Assembly (NCBI RefSeq): GCF_963422355.1
Contig: NC_085102.1
Span: forward strand, 3,529,876-3,593,875
DNA length: 64,000 nt
From: Corticium candelabrum
Lineage: Eukaryota; Porifera; Homoscleromorpha; Homosclerophorida; Plakinidae
Direction: 5' to 3'
Notes under the pieces: model-generated
Seen by the model: only the letters and a program-made list of their open reading frames with translations
Told to the model about the DNA's origin: nothing
Database searches by the model: none
Part shown: in pieces, positions 16,926-28,284 of the stretch
Layout of the letters: each line of letters opens with the position of its first letter
Position numbering within the stretch: the stretch's first letter is position 1
Translations under genes and position numbers: made by a program

Positions 16926-17000
16926 TGAACAGACAGATAGACGACAGACAGACAGACAGACAGACACAGACAGACAGATGGTCGAACAGACATACAGACT

Positions 17001-17044
<44 letters not shown>

Positions 17045-17063
17045 CACACAAACAAACACACAC

Positions 17064-17144
<81 letters not shown>
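16863..17144. repeat. Compound (GACA)n-(CA)n microsatellite
   Basis: Interrupted GACA array (16863-17042) passing into a CA array (17046-17144). It separates the USP37-like and cyclooxygenase pseudogenes. All long open frames across it are artefacts of the repeat. Confidence 0.97.
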
Positions 17145-17147
<3 letters not shown>

Positions 17148-17393
17148 CAAATGCATACATAAATAGTACAGTATAAGCCATCAGTCAAATCTACCTTGGT
17201 AAACTTGTTACATTTCGATTAACAGTACCCTTTCCATATCCAAATCCACAATTGTGCTCAACTTCATAGTCATCAAAAACCTCAATAAACATTGACTGCA
17301 CAGAAGCTACTCCAACTGCTGATTTTGAATCAGACAATGCAATAGAAAATATTAGAAACATTTGCGGCCACACCTGACAACAGCAAACACTCA

Positions 17394-19196
17394 TTAGCCA
17401 TGCAAGGTTGCATATTTACAATAAAATATGAAACCAAGTAACCACTGTACTAGCAAATAATCATCCGAGTAATAAATATTTCTATCATGACTATGAAGAT
17501 CAATATGCCCTTCGTCTGGCACTGTGAATGATACAGTTGGACAACGGCCTTTCACATTCCTGCAGATGAGATCTTGCAATGTCACCTTCGCATTCACCAA
17601 CTGCCATCCAATCTTTCCACCGAATGTGGATGGTCTCCACCAGCTGGGAGAGAAGAGGGGATCGCCGAATATCCCTTGGAATGCACGCATTATGCCAATC
17701 TCAGTCAGAGTCATACTGAACAGCCCGACATCTCGACGTTTTTCCAACATCATCCCAGAAAACAATTCCACTGCATCGATATCCTTGTAAAGTGACTCTG
17801 CCTTTTTGCCATGTCTTCGTCATTCGTGAGATCTTCAAAAGACTCATAAGGACGAAGAACCATCATCTTGCAGTACTGATTAAAGAGCAGGATTCGTAGC
17901 GCTCTTTCCTTCTTCAAAAGTTTGATGTCAACTTGTTGAGCTTGTTTACCGAAGTTTAACTGAGTCGGCTGCCCTGCTATCTGCTTCAACATTGAGCTGA
18001 AGAACTCTTCAAGGCCATGTTGTAGAACAACCTCGTTGTTCCATGTTACATTCTCAATGGGGTAGTCGATGCCACCGATGTGAAAGATATCTGGGATGAG
18101 AGCATGCCAGTAATTCAAATCGTAAAACTCAATAGCAATTCGATTACCACCGTACTGCATCTCTGTTCCATGCATGAGGGTCAGTTCGAATGTGAAGCGG
18201 TAGCTACCACCGCCGAGTTGCTTCACATACTCGTTGACACTGATTCATAGTTGCTGAACACGATTGACCAACTTGGCAGTCTGGAATATTCTTTCGTCGT
18301 CCCAATTTGAGTGGTACTTCTTCAACAGATCGGCAACACGATTATGCTCTCTCAGCCATATGGTAGACAGAGCCAGTAAACCTGGAAACAGATTGAAAAG
18401 TGGATGACCGAACGCAAACATCTTGTCAGTTCTCAATCCATCCTCTAACACAATCGTCTCGACCGAAACATCGGCTACATAAGGAGGCCACTCCTCTCCA
18501 TTGATAGTCTGCATTTTCATTCTACCATCTTTCCTTGTTCTCAGCATTAGCTCCTTGTCTTTGCTGTCACCATAGATTTGAGACAAATCGATGTGATGTT
18601 TCGACAAAGTTCTTCCTTCTGTCTCTTCTCCCTTCATGGATTTCAAGAACTGGTGAGAGAAATGCTGCCCAAACAATGGCAACAACAGACTTGTTTTATG
18701 AGGATCGAGTATGAACTTTTCTCTCTTGAAGAGATGTCGGACCACCACCTCAACACTTGGAAGGTCTTCTTTTTCTTTGGACCCCAGATACCTGCGTGGG
18801 TGTGGCAATCGTTTGGCACTTGGGGTAACAAACGGGCATAATAGGACGCATCATCACTTGTATCAGTCGTTTTGTAGTCACTGACTGTGGACCACTGTGG
18901 AGGTACAAGAACTTGATCTATGCCTCGAAAAACAATTCGCCTCTCAACCCAATCATGAAAACGTTTAGCATTGTTAATAAGAGACCAAATCGGTTAAAAC
19001 TTGCCTCGCAAGTAATCCAGGGTTTCCGCACTCGGATTGATGATATTCGCCAGCCAAGTGCACCAGGTAGGCGTGTCGCACTGTTCACCGTAATATCTTG
19101 TGCTGTGGCAGTCGCAAGTGTAGCCTTTCGGTGAGATGAGGTCTTCCATGCATATGCCTTGTTGTGACACGGGAACGAGCAACATTGACTGTAATT
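17394..19196 (-). pseudogene. Prostaglandin G/H synthase (cyclooxygenase) pseudogene
   Basis: Read on the minus strand this follows the whole mature enzyme: EGF module (CCSFPC, then YTCDC..YYGEQC), membrane-binding segment, peroxidase entry with FGQHFSHQF (distal Gln and His), IWLREHNRV, proximal WH in YWHALIPD, RPYESFEDL, and RPSTFGGKIG. Family members convert arachidonate to PGH2 in the ER. At least five lesions: 1-bp losses near 19157, 18804 and 17813, TAA at 18994-18996, and TGA at 18245-18247. The catalytic Tyr position (LYHWH in vertebrates) reads LNYWH, so that Tyr is Asn. The Ser acetylated by aspirin is Ala. About 1.8 kb run without an intron, so it is a retrocopy or an intron-poor gene. 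A signal exon upstream (19230-19400) is possible but unproven. Confidence 0.85.
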
Positions 19197-19230
19197 GTAG
19201 GCTAGAATAGAGAAAACGCAATGAGGGCAC

Positions 19231-19921
19231 CCCAGAAAGATGAAAGAGTGAACGAAATCACGTGAATCGGTGAGTGAATGTGTAGAGCAGGTAGATAAAG
19301 TAGTAGTGCTTGAGGTTCACATCCGCTCTGTTGCAACAACCGGTCTACAGCATGGAGACACGTGCTTGCATGTGTAGCGTGTCTCACGGTTTACTTCATG
19401 GTCTGCAAGCTACAGATAGCGTAGTCTAGGGTCTCTTACCTCCAGTTTGACTTGATATAAGAAGCAGGGCAGTCAATGACCTGAGCATGGTGACCCGTGC
19501 AACTGGAATAATTATATAAACGGACTATTAAGAGCGGGAAAGCAAGTTGGGTAACGTCACGTGACACCGGAAACACAGATCTGTGTAGTTTCATTTGTCT
19601 GGAAAGTTCGGGAGTGCTAAACATGTTCACTATGTAATGGGTTGTTTTGTCAACTACTTTCTGTTGCAGTATTGAGTGGGAGTAGGTAGGCCAATGACTA
19701 GAGGATGGGGAAATAGTCACGTGATTAACAAATTTACTGAATTGCCAATAAACAACCGTGATTTTATGAGTAGAAATTACAGCAAAGTTATTGTAAGGCA
19801 CTAATTTTTTTGAGACACTACTATATTTGTGTGGAATTAATTGTCGAGCGTAGCGAGGCTTCTAATCTGGGTCGCACAACAGAAATGGGCGTGGTCCTAT
19901 ATGACTCTCCATCGAGCTTTT

Positions 19922-19972
<51 letters not shown>

Positions 19973-20330
19973 GTTCGTGTCCGACTACAGATGAGTTTAA
20001 GAATGATTCATGCAAGTGACCAAACGGCGGCGAAAACGCTTCATGAACTTCCATCGCCCCATCCTTTTGTATTGTAGCTAGGGACTGTGTGTACATCACA
20101 ACTAAGAAACACCTTCAGGAGTTGAATGCCACCTACAGTCAACTATTCACACGTCCCATACTACAATCAATCCTTTAATACACTGTGCTGCATCTAACAC
20201 TGTTGATAGTCAATGTTTGCTGATATCAATTTCTATGTCAGTTAATACCATACCACTATCGTTACAACGGAACCGAGTCCATACCTATACTGTACATTTC
20301 AATTGTCTTGATCAAGATCGCAAAACGACG
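19231..20330. other. Intergenic; (GT)n at 19923-19976
   Basis: No gene supported. A GT array sits at 19923-19976. The minus-strand frame at 19387-19202 ends in a hydrophobic stretch and could be a decayed signal-peptide exon of the cyclooxygenase, but no splice pair was found. Confidence 0.4.
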
Positions 20331-20334
20331 ACTA

Positions 20335-20990
20335 CCGTATTCCCTCACATAAAGGCGCATGCGCTTATAAGTGAGAAAGCGCATTTTTGCTTGCCGAAGA
20401 AAACGCTTTTTAAAACTCATTTACAAGCGCATGCGCTTGTATAAAATTTTTTGTTTAATTTTTGTATTTGCTAATGCATCAGTAAACATACAGTGAGAAC
20501 AGGTCCTAGTCGTCTTCATCAGTTTCTAAAAGTGTCTCTTCATCGCTATCAGTGCACGTGCTAGTGTCCGACTCCGAGTCGCTAGACTGCGATAATTCTT
20601 CGCTAACATCTTCTCCACCCAACATTTCAGCCAGTCGACTGTGCAGCATAACATCGCAATAGTCGTCTTCTTTTGCTTGTAGGGACGTCTCGCCTCTCGG
20701 ATGCTTCATCAAGCCTGCTCTCTTGCTGTCGCCACCTCTGCACGACTTTTCGATGGACTCCGTACTGCTTTGCTGTTTTTGAAACATTTCCGTCGTTTAC
20801 TTTCAGAGAGTCGAGAAGCTGACGCTTAAATTCAAGGGAATAGGACTTGCGATGCATGTCGCGTGTACAGATGCTGTCCGAACACGATTATCCCTCGCCT
20901 AAAAGCGCATGCGCTTGTACTCGAGGTATAGGCGCATGCGCTTATTCAGTTCACTTATAAGCGCACGCGCCTTTATGTGAGGGAATACGG
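20335..20990 (-). mobile_element. Pogo-like DNA transposon, internal deletion derivative
   Basis: A 656-bp element with terminal inverted repeats of about 40 bp, starting CCGTATTCCCTCACATAAAG, identical but for one base and flanked by TA at 20333-20334 and 20991-20992. On the minus strand 20857-20627 encodes a psq/CENP-B-type helix-turn-helix (KSYSLEFKRQLL..KTAKQYGVHRKVVQRW), and 20787-20506 in another frame ends in a very acidic Ser/Asp/Glu tail. The catalytic DDE domain between them is missing, so only the DNA-binding head and acidic tail remain. The repeats are rich in GCGCATGCGC palindromes. Confidence 0.85.
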
Positions 20991-20999
20991 TACCTATAC

Positions 21000-21654
21000 C
21001 AGGCCTATATACGTAATTTATTAAACTACTAGGAAGTTTGCATGTTTACTTCCATGACAGGGTTTCAACAAATACGTATTGTCTAGCTAGGACTCGGCGT
21101 TTCAGTAGACGGTGTGAAAACTCCGTCGGACGTGTTACTGAGGAACGCGAGGCGCCTACTGAGACCGTACAACTAGTTAGTTAATGTGATCACAGCAAGT
21201 CTGCATACACAAGGAAAGTACCGCTCGTAATAACGCCCATACCGAAATTATTAAACGCCCATGTGCGACAGGTCAGAACTTTCAGCCCAAAAAAACGCCC
21301 ATGCCCAATTATAGGGCTATGCCCAAGCATATGCCCAGGATACGCATGCAGACAAAACAAACTGGGGTCCAAACATTGTCTCGATCCGTCTGTGTGCGTT
21401 TGATGAGGTGGTGTCAGTGTTGAGTGAAAGTACGTACAGCTAGGCTCATGAGTTGGTCGCAATTACCGACCCTGATGCTCTCAACGGGCTTCAGGCCGAC
21501 CACGTGTGTATAGTGGTTAGTTTCTGCGTGTATGCTGATGCTGTATGGATACCAGTACCTTTGATCTTGTAAATGGATAATTGCAAGCATTTGTGGAATT
21601 TCTGTCTTCAAGAATTTAGATGACTGGCCAAACGACAGCATTTTGCGACCATGT
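21000..21654. other. No supported gene
   Basis: Contains repeated CGCCCATGCCC-like words near 21230-21350 and short open frames with no recognisable domain. Confidence 0.4.
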
Positions 21655-22239
21655 TACCTCTCAAACGAGCTAACCAGAGGTTTGATACCGTTAGTCTTCC
21701 CCGCATTGGAGCAGTCGTCGGAGACTAGATACCGCGCGTCCGAGTACAGATGAAACCACCCTGAGAGGTTTGTTGGAACAACGGTAGAATAGTTACCGAC
21801 ATTTCTCAGCCACGAAGTTGGTCAACACTGGAGCCAGCGATACAGCAACAGAACAAATGCAGATTGCAGCGAGCAGAAGACGTCCAGGTGTCCGAGTTAT
21901 GACGATGTCCGAGATTTGATCCGGGACTACTCTATACCATTAGGCACTTTACCAGTGCAAAACATTGTATAGAGATATGATGTTTCTATATCCACTTTCA
22001 CGGTCCCTCACACTGGTGATAGACAATATAAAAGTCGTTTATCGTCTACAGGACGTAGAAAACGTCCACATGACCTGAGACGTCGCAGTGACTGATGGCA
22101 TGTACTACACAGAAGTCATTTGTAGTGTACTAGACAACGCATCGGGCATCATGTTGACACACACAACCTACGCAAACGGTTTTCTATGTCGAGGGGTGGT
22201 GTTGTTGATACGAAAAGACCTGCATGGTAACACTCGAGT
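21655..22239. repeat. Dispersed repeat Y, copy 2
   Basis: Direct-orientation relative of 10292-10871, sharing both ends and nearly all internal sequence. The 21900-21925 part keeps GTCCGAGATTTGATCCGGGA, which copy 1 has partly lost. Confidence 0.8.
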
Positions 22240-22689
22240 CGATGTTGTAAGCCTTTTCACAGTCTGACTTATGCTATATGCTAGAATTCACGTGATGTAC
22301 TCGTAGTACACATCTCGTCGAGACAGAGATCACAGCAAGCGATAGCGACAAAGACACATACAGTACAATCTACGAGGATGGTATATCGCGTCAAGTTGTT
22401 TTGCGTTCGAAGAGTGATATCGAGTTGCGAGACCGTGCCTGCATGACCGAAACTCACGTGATGTATACTCATTGGTCATATGTCGGGCGAGACGATACGC
22501 GAGCCCTAGAAGTTGACTAGCGATATCGAAAATAACAAACCGCTGTATGAGCGGACTGCTCAAAGCAGGCGATTGGAACGTCGATGCAAGAAGACCTAGC
22601 TCACAACTCATTTCTATCTACTTAAATTACTTATCTTAAAATCTGAAGGAAATCGAAGACAAGGCAATGCAACAGAGAAATGTGTGGAC

Positions 22690-22880
22690 GTGTGCCTAGA
22701 GCAGAAACTTTGGCGCATAAAAATGCAAAATCCATTCTAGATAGAAAAAGCTTGGGATAATTAAGACCAGCAGAGGGACTTGTGGAGGTGTGCCTAGCAA
22801 AGGGACTGGCGCATAGAAAGTAAACCCTATTACGTAGATAGGGAAAGTCGGGGACGAGACCAGCAGAGGGAATTGTTTCG
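22690..22880. repeat. Two imperfect tandem units upstream of the kinase gene
   Basis: Two units of about 98 bp, each starting GTGTGCCTAG and ending GACCAGCAGAGGGA, lie 160-350 bp before the kinase ATG. Spacing and position would suit a promoter-proximal element, but no known site was recognised. Confidence 0.6.
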
Positions 22881-23041
22881 CAAGAAGAGAAAATTTCCCC
22901 AGAACCGTAGCATATATATTGCTTGCCTCAACTGATCGCTCATTTAGAACGAATTGAAGGCAGAGTGAGGTATCCTGAGACAACGCATTTCTCAAGAAGT
23001 CTGACGGTCTCTAGAATCGACGGAAACTCTATGCTCTCAAA

Positions 23042-26000
23042 ATGTCGACGAATTGCTGTGCAAAGCAAGTGTCGTGGAAATCCACAATAATATTAGTCAT
23101 CAGGCTATGTATATTGGTCAAAAGCGCCATACAACAAAGCAAACGTTCTCATGTTGACGGCTTAACACTAATGGAATCTGCTGCAAATGTGATCATTAAT
23201 AATGACACGGAAATGCTTCCTTTGGATTTTAACACACGAGGATGGCAAAATTTCGACAATTGGAAGAGCAATGAACCTCAAGTAATCGAATATAGAAAAG
23301 TCGCATACAGCGTCAAGATTGGAAATCAATCACAACATCATTTACTGATTTCAAGAGGATATGGCTTCCTTCGAAATTCGGATAAAATCCCCAACATATA
23401 TGAATACTGGCTGTACACCGAAAACACTAATTCGTGGCAAAGAGTAAACAATGGCGATTTCCCAAGAACATCGGGAGATCCTGTCATGGTTCAACTTTGC
23501 TCCAAAATTTTTGCTTTTGATTCCGATCTGTTTAATGGTTTGTATTCCTCAATCAAAGCGTGGTTATTTGACACAGTCTTGCTCAACTGGAAAAAAACCA
23601 AATTACACGGTGGCATTGCTGATTGGATAGTGAAATACCGCATCAAAGTCTACCACGTAACGGCGTTTGCTGTTCAGCAGTCACAGACTAATTGCCAATG
23701 CAACCAGTCTGTTATTATCATGGCCTTTGGAAACCCTCTTGACATTAATCTAAAAAAAACAAGAACAATGTCTGAAGTGCGATGTGTTAGTCGACAAGGC
23801 CAAGAAAGCTACAAGTGGGTTCCCTTAAAATCTAACTTTTCAGATACTTCAAACACTCAACTCATGGCTTCCATATATTCGAGCCTTGTCCTTTACGATA
23901 CCGTTGAAAAAGCTTTACGTAAGTTCGAAAATGACGTATGGACCACTGTCAGTACACTTCCCGTTCATTTGCAACCATTTCGATACTTTCAGAGATCCAA
24001 CATATTCAGCTGTGCTGTTGCAACAAATAGCTCTAGTTATATCGTTTTCAGCCTTCGTGACAGGAAAGTCCTCCATTTTGACTTGAAACGGAATAACTTT
24101 ATTATTGAAAGTGTTGCAGGCGACATTCCAGACGTTTGGAATGACCAAATAGTGTCCAGCATTTTTGAAGATCAGAATATCATTATCGTCTTCACAATAA
24201 ACCACCGTTCTAGCAAAACAATAGTTTGGAAATTTAATCACGAAAGCAACGTTTGGTTTTGGAAAAGATTGCCAGGTCCTGACATCCTACCTTTCTCATA
24301 CGATGACAGCGGATCAACTTATGATATAACAGGCAACTACTTAACATTATTGACAGACTTTCCCGAGACACCTACAGATACACCTTCGTGGAGTAAAATC
24401 ATATGGAACTTAGATTTAGCAAGTATGCGGTGGTCCCTTAAAGTCAAAACACAATTTCCCACTCAAAACATGTACGTAGCTAGTTGCTGGATCGATAGTT
24501 GCTTTGTTGCACTTTCCTATTACAAGGAAGGCATCAAAACGTGGATTTATAATGCAACTGACTACAAATGGAGATCAATATCAAATTCACCAATGAAAGT
24601 GGGTTATTCAATGTCTTTTATAGCTGCTAATGAAACCACTGCTATCCTATTTAGTGATGAAACGTGGATACTGCAACTTAAACCAGTGTTTCAGTGGAGG
24701 CAAGCTGCAAAAGACATAGTCCAACCTAGCGCACGCTTTCATCCCGCAGCAGTCATGATGCAATCCAAAATGTATGTGTTTGGAGGACAAAATGATTCCG
24801 GCAAATGTCTAAATGATCTCTGGGTGTTTGAAGTTGAAGTAGAAAGATGGTCAGAACTGACAACAGACAACAAACGACCCAATTTCTTGAAAGCTTCCCA
24901 GTGCCGTTATTCTGCTGCTTCAACGCCAGGTCAACTGCTAATCACTGTAGGAATATCCGGCAAAAAAAACAGAATATACGTATTTTTCCAGAGCAGAAAC
25001 ATGGATGTTTATTGTACACATCAAAATGTGGCAATTGGTTACATCGTTGCCTCTAACCCCCAGTACATTCGGTCTCGTGGCTGCACAACAATTGAAATCT
25101 TTCTATTGGAAAGGATTTCTTCTCGTTTACAACTATATAGACAAGAAAATCAAGTATTTAGCAGTCAGATGTCCAGCTGGATTTACTTCACCCAACATAT
25201 CCGACAAACCGTGCAATTTCTGCAAAAAAGGATATTACAGAGAAACGGAATTTGCTGATCCAGACTGTATTAAATGCCCAAATGGCCTACTGACTGTTAA
25301 CATCGGAGCTCGGAAAATCGAAGAGTGTACTGTGTGCAACGTAGATCAATGCATATACGGCAAGTGCGTAGCTGATTTTACCGAGGAAGGTCTAAGACCA
25401 GTCTGTCAATGTTACGTTGGTTTCACTGGTTCTACATGCCAATATCCCACCTACTTTCTCATAGGATCAGGAATCATTCTATTTGTTGCGGTCACTTCCG
25501 CTGGCGTAACAGCTTATCTTCTAGTTCTACACAGAAAGAAAGTAAGCGAACGTGATTTACGAAGAGAAGTAGACGTGTTAACCAATGCATGGCAAATACA
25601 TGAAGATGAAGTGACGGCAAGAGAAATACTAGGAACCGGTGCATCTGGGTCTGTTTACAAAGCCTTCTATAGAAATATCACTGTTGCTGTAAAGAAGATG
25701 GTGGCTGTCGGTCTTCCTAAGTCTATAGAAGACTTTGAAACAGAGATAATGTTTATGAGAACTGTAAGACACAAGAATATTGTTCTCTTCATTGGTGCAG
25801 GAAAGTCACAACCAGGTGACGTTCCTTTTCTTGTCATGGAATATATGGAGCGCGGATCTCTAAAAAATGTACTATACGATTTATCGATTGATATCGACTA
25901 TGAGCGTAAGCTATCATTTGCCATGGATTCAGCAAGAGGTATGCATTTTCTTCACACATTGGAACCTCCTCGAATACACCGAGATCTGAAAAGTGATAAT

Positions 26001-26528
26001 CTACTGGTAAGCAAAGACTGGATTGTTAAAGTGGCTGATTTCGGTTTAGGAAGAGACGTTACCGGTAACGTCACTAGAAATGGACAAAAAATGAGACGCA
26101 GACGTCCCTCAGATCAAGAATATATTTCTCTACTTCCCAAACGAAATGGATTGTCATATGCAGGTGTCGGAACAGAGAGATGGCGAGCTCCAGAATTGAG
26201 TCTTCGCGAACCCTATGATACCGCAGTAGACGTTTACAGGTAAAAAAACCATATACAAGTAACGGTGTATACATATTATATTAGCATTTTTGTTCGCAGT
26301 TTTGGAATTGTGTTGTGGGAGATCTGGACAAGAGAGCTTCCATTCGATCAATACAGATTTGACTATCAAGTGAGTGATGCCGTACTTAGAAAAGAAAGAC
26401 CTGAAATTCCTCGGGATTGTCCACAGTCGTTAGCAATGATCATGAAAAACTGCTGGTCACCCAGACCATCAGACAGACTTTCGTTTGGCCAAGTTATTTC
26501 GCAACTTGAATATCTAGATACCATCTAG
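23042..26528 (+). CDS. Kelch-EGF-transmembrane TKL receptor kinase
   Basis: Two exons (23042-26239, 26300-26528; 60-nt intron) encode about 1141 aa if one extra A is removed from the A8 run at 24962-24969; only then does the total equal 1142 codons including stop. Order: hydrophobic signal segment (residues 10-30), Kelch-like beta-propeller strands (best unit HPAAVMMQSKMYVFGG), Cys-rich segment, EGF (CQCYVGFTGSTC), one membrane helix (near 25455-25530), then a kinase domain. Kinase motifs: GTGASGSVYKA, AVKKM, HRDLKSDN, DFGLGR, GTERWRAPEL, SFGIVLWEIW. HRDLKSDN rather than HRDLAARN places it with TKL (Ser/Thr-type) kinases, not classical receptor tyrosine kinases. Likely a plasma-membrane receptor; ligand unknown. 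The frameshift separates the propeller from the EGF/kinase part and could be a sequencing error or early decay. Confidence 0.85.
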
Positions 26529-26776
26529 ACAGCTGTATTGCAATTATTCAGAAACAGCATGTTTTATTGCTAGAAAAAAATTTCAGTTATGTGCTGTTAC
26601 AAGTAGTCTACAGTTAGTGCATTCTTGGATGTAGTACAAAAAAATGCTGTAGCTGGCCCAGTTGTACAAAAACGCTGTATCTGGCCCAATTGTTCAGACC
26701 TACCTGCTGAGTTTCTACCAATATGCATAAAATGTCTGGCATTTTAATCCCACCTTTTTGACATCTGTATAAAAAA

Positions 26777-26798
26777 TGTGTGTGTCTGTGTGTGTGTG

Positions 26799-26884
<86 letters not shown>
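26777..26884. repeat. (GT)n microsatellite
   Basis: GT array 250 bp downstream of the kinase stop codon. Confidence 0.97.
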
Positions 26885-26886
<2 letters not shown>

Positions 26887-26889
26887 TAT

Positions 26890-28280
26890 TGTGAATATCA
26901 ATGTAATTTTTTTAATTTTTGTTTATTTATTGTCATTATTATGTTGCTAGAACGTATAATTCTTTGAAAACCCAGGGTGCGTCGATGTGATTAAAGATAA
27001 TTAACTAAATACCATCAATGTCCCACACTACACTTCGAATTCCGTACATGCACATGCGTGACAGCTGCGTCTCCTGCACAAAGCGGGCTTGTTATCCACG
27101 TTATTTCTCAATTCTGCATGTAGCGCTCTTGCTTGCATCATTTGAAATGGACACGATTATCATGCTTTCGTTAACCGCTGCTATCATCTTTCGTTCCATT
27201 AAAATTAGTTCGTCGTAGCTAGAGATCGATGTACGTGCACGGGAAATACTGTAAAGCGACATGGATGTGCGACCGGACCCAGAAGAAAGCATGCAGCGCA
27301 ACGTTTCCTACGATTCTTTCTTGCAAGACGACGCCGATCGTTCATCATCAGTCCTACTTACAGCTAAAACATATTGCTCTCTTGAAGATCGCGGATGACA
27401 TGTTGGTCGTGCGCAACGGTATACACACATGGTCCCATGGGACCTTCGCTTGGCTTCTTGAAGAACGATGAATTCGTTTTTATGCGATTCTTCTGTAAAA
27501 AAGTAACAGACGCGTACAACTCTAGCCTGAACTTTACTCTGCACTTCTCAGTTTGACGGTTTAACGTTTTTACTATGGATATGATATCTCGGCTTTTCTA
27601 TCATAATGCGTGGGATTGTTACGTCACTCATTATTGGTCTCCCAAAAAGGACTGCTGATTGGCTCAACGAATTCCCGAGAGTGATTCACGCCGATATGCT
27701 ATTGTTACGTCACCTACGTTTCGCGTCCCAAAACGATTGCTGATTGGCTAGACAAATTGTCCGAGCGTGACACACGCTTACAAATAAACTTATGTTTGTA
27801 CAAACAAACATAGGTACATAGCGACATACTGACAGCCAGACCGGAAGTCAATTCAGCCCGTTTAGAGTAAGCTTCTCGCGAAGCAGTTCACCACTTATGT
27901 GGTGTCCTTCTTTTACGCTCGTAGCTAATTACATGATGCCATTTAGGTCAGTCGGTGATTGGACCATTCAATTCTTAGCATTCTAATATTTACGTTTTTA
28001 TTTTTTTATTTTTAATTTTGCAATAAATGGTTATTTAAAATCCTTCATTTCCTTTAATTTTTAATATTTAAAAAGTAAGTTTTGAATTTTTAAGTTTTAA
28101 GTTTTGATCAATATTTTTTAATTTTAATTAAGATTGTATTTTTTCAGTTTCGATTTCTATGTTTTGCGCTCTAGGGTTTGATTTTTATAAGCTTTATGCA
28201 CGCTTGTGCCACAGACAATGATCCATGCATGCACTAGATATAAAAACATGAAACTTAAACTCCCACAGCCGGATTGCACT
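26890..28280. other. Intergenic with promoter-like tandem repeats
   Basis: No gene is certain. On the plus strand 27261-27398 reads as a 45-codon acidic peptide. On the minus strand a strong donor (GCT then GTAAGT) near 27360 follows an open frame from 27544, and 27301-27101 is also open. Either could be a small exon. The 27610-27780 part is described separately. 27960-28200 is extremely T-rich. Confidence 0.3.
27612..27780. promoter_or_regulatory. Tandem CCAAT/CRE-like repeat pair
   Basis: Two related units (about 27612-27705 and 27706-27780) each carry TTGTTACGTCA, which contains a CRE/ATF-like core, followed 30 bp later by GCTGATTGGCT, an inverted CCAAT box. The paired spacing suggests promoter or enhancer DNA. 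The transcribed gene is not identified. Confidence 0.4.
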
Positions 28281-28284
28281 GTTA

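Noticed and set aside
18245-18247. Selenocysteine reading of the in-frame TGA in the cyclooxygenase
   Set aside because: Other lesions (TAA, three 1-bp losses) show the locus is dead, and the family has no selenoprotein members known to me.
23042-26528. Classical receptor tyrosine kinase
   Set aside because: The catalytic loop is HRDLKSDN and the P+1 region GTERWRAPE, which are TKL features.
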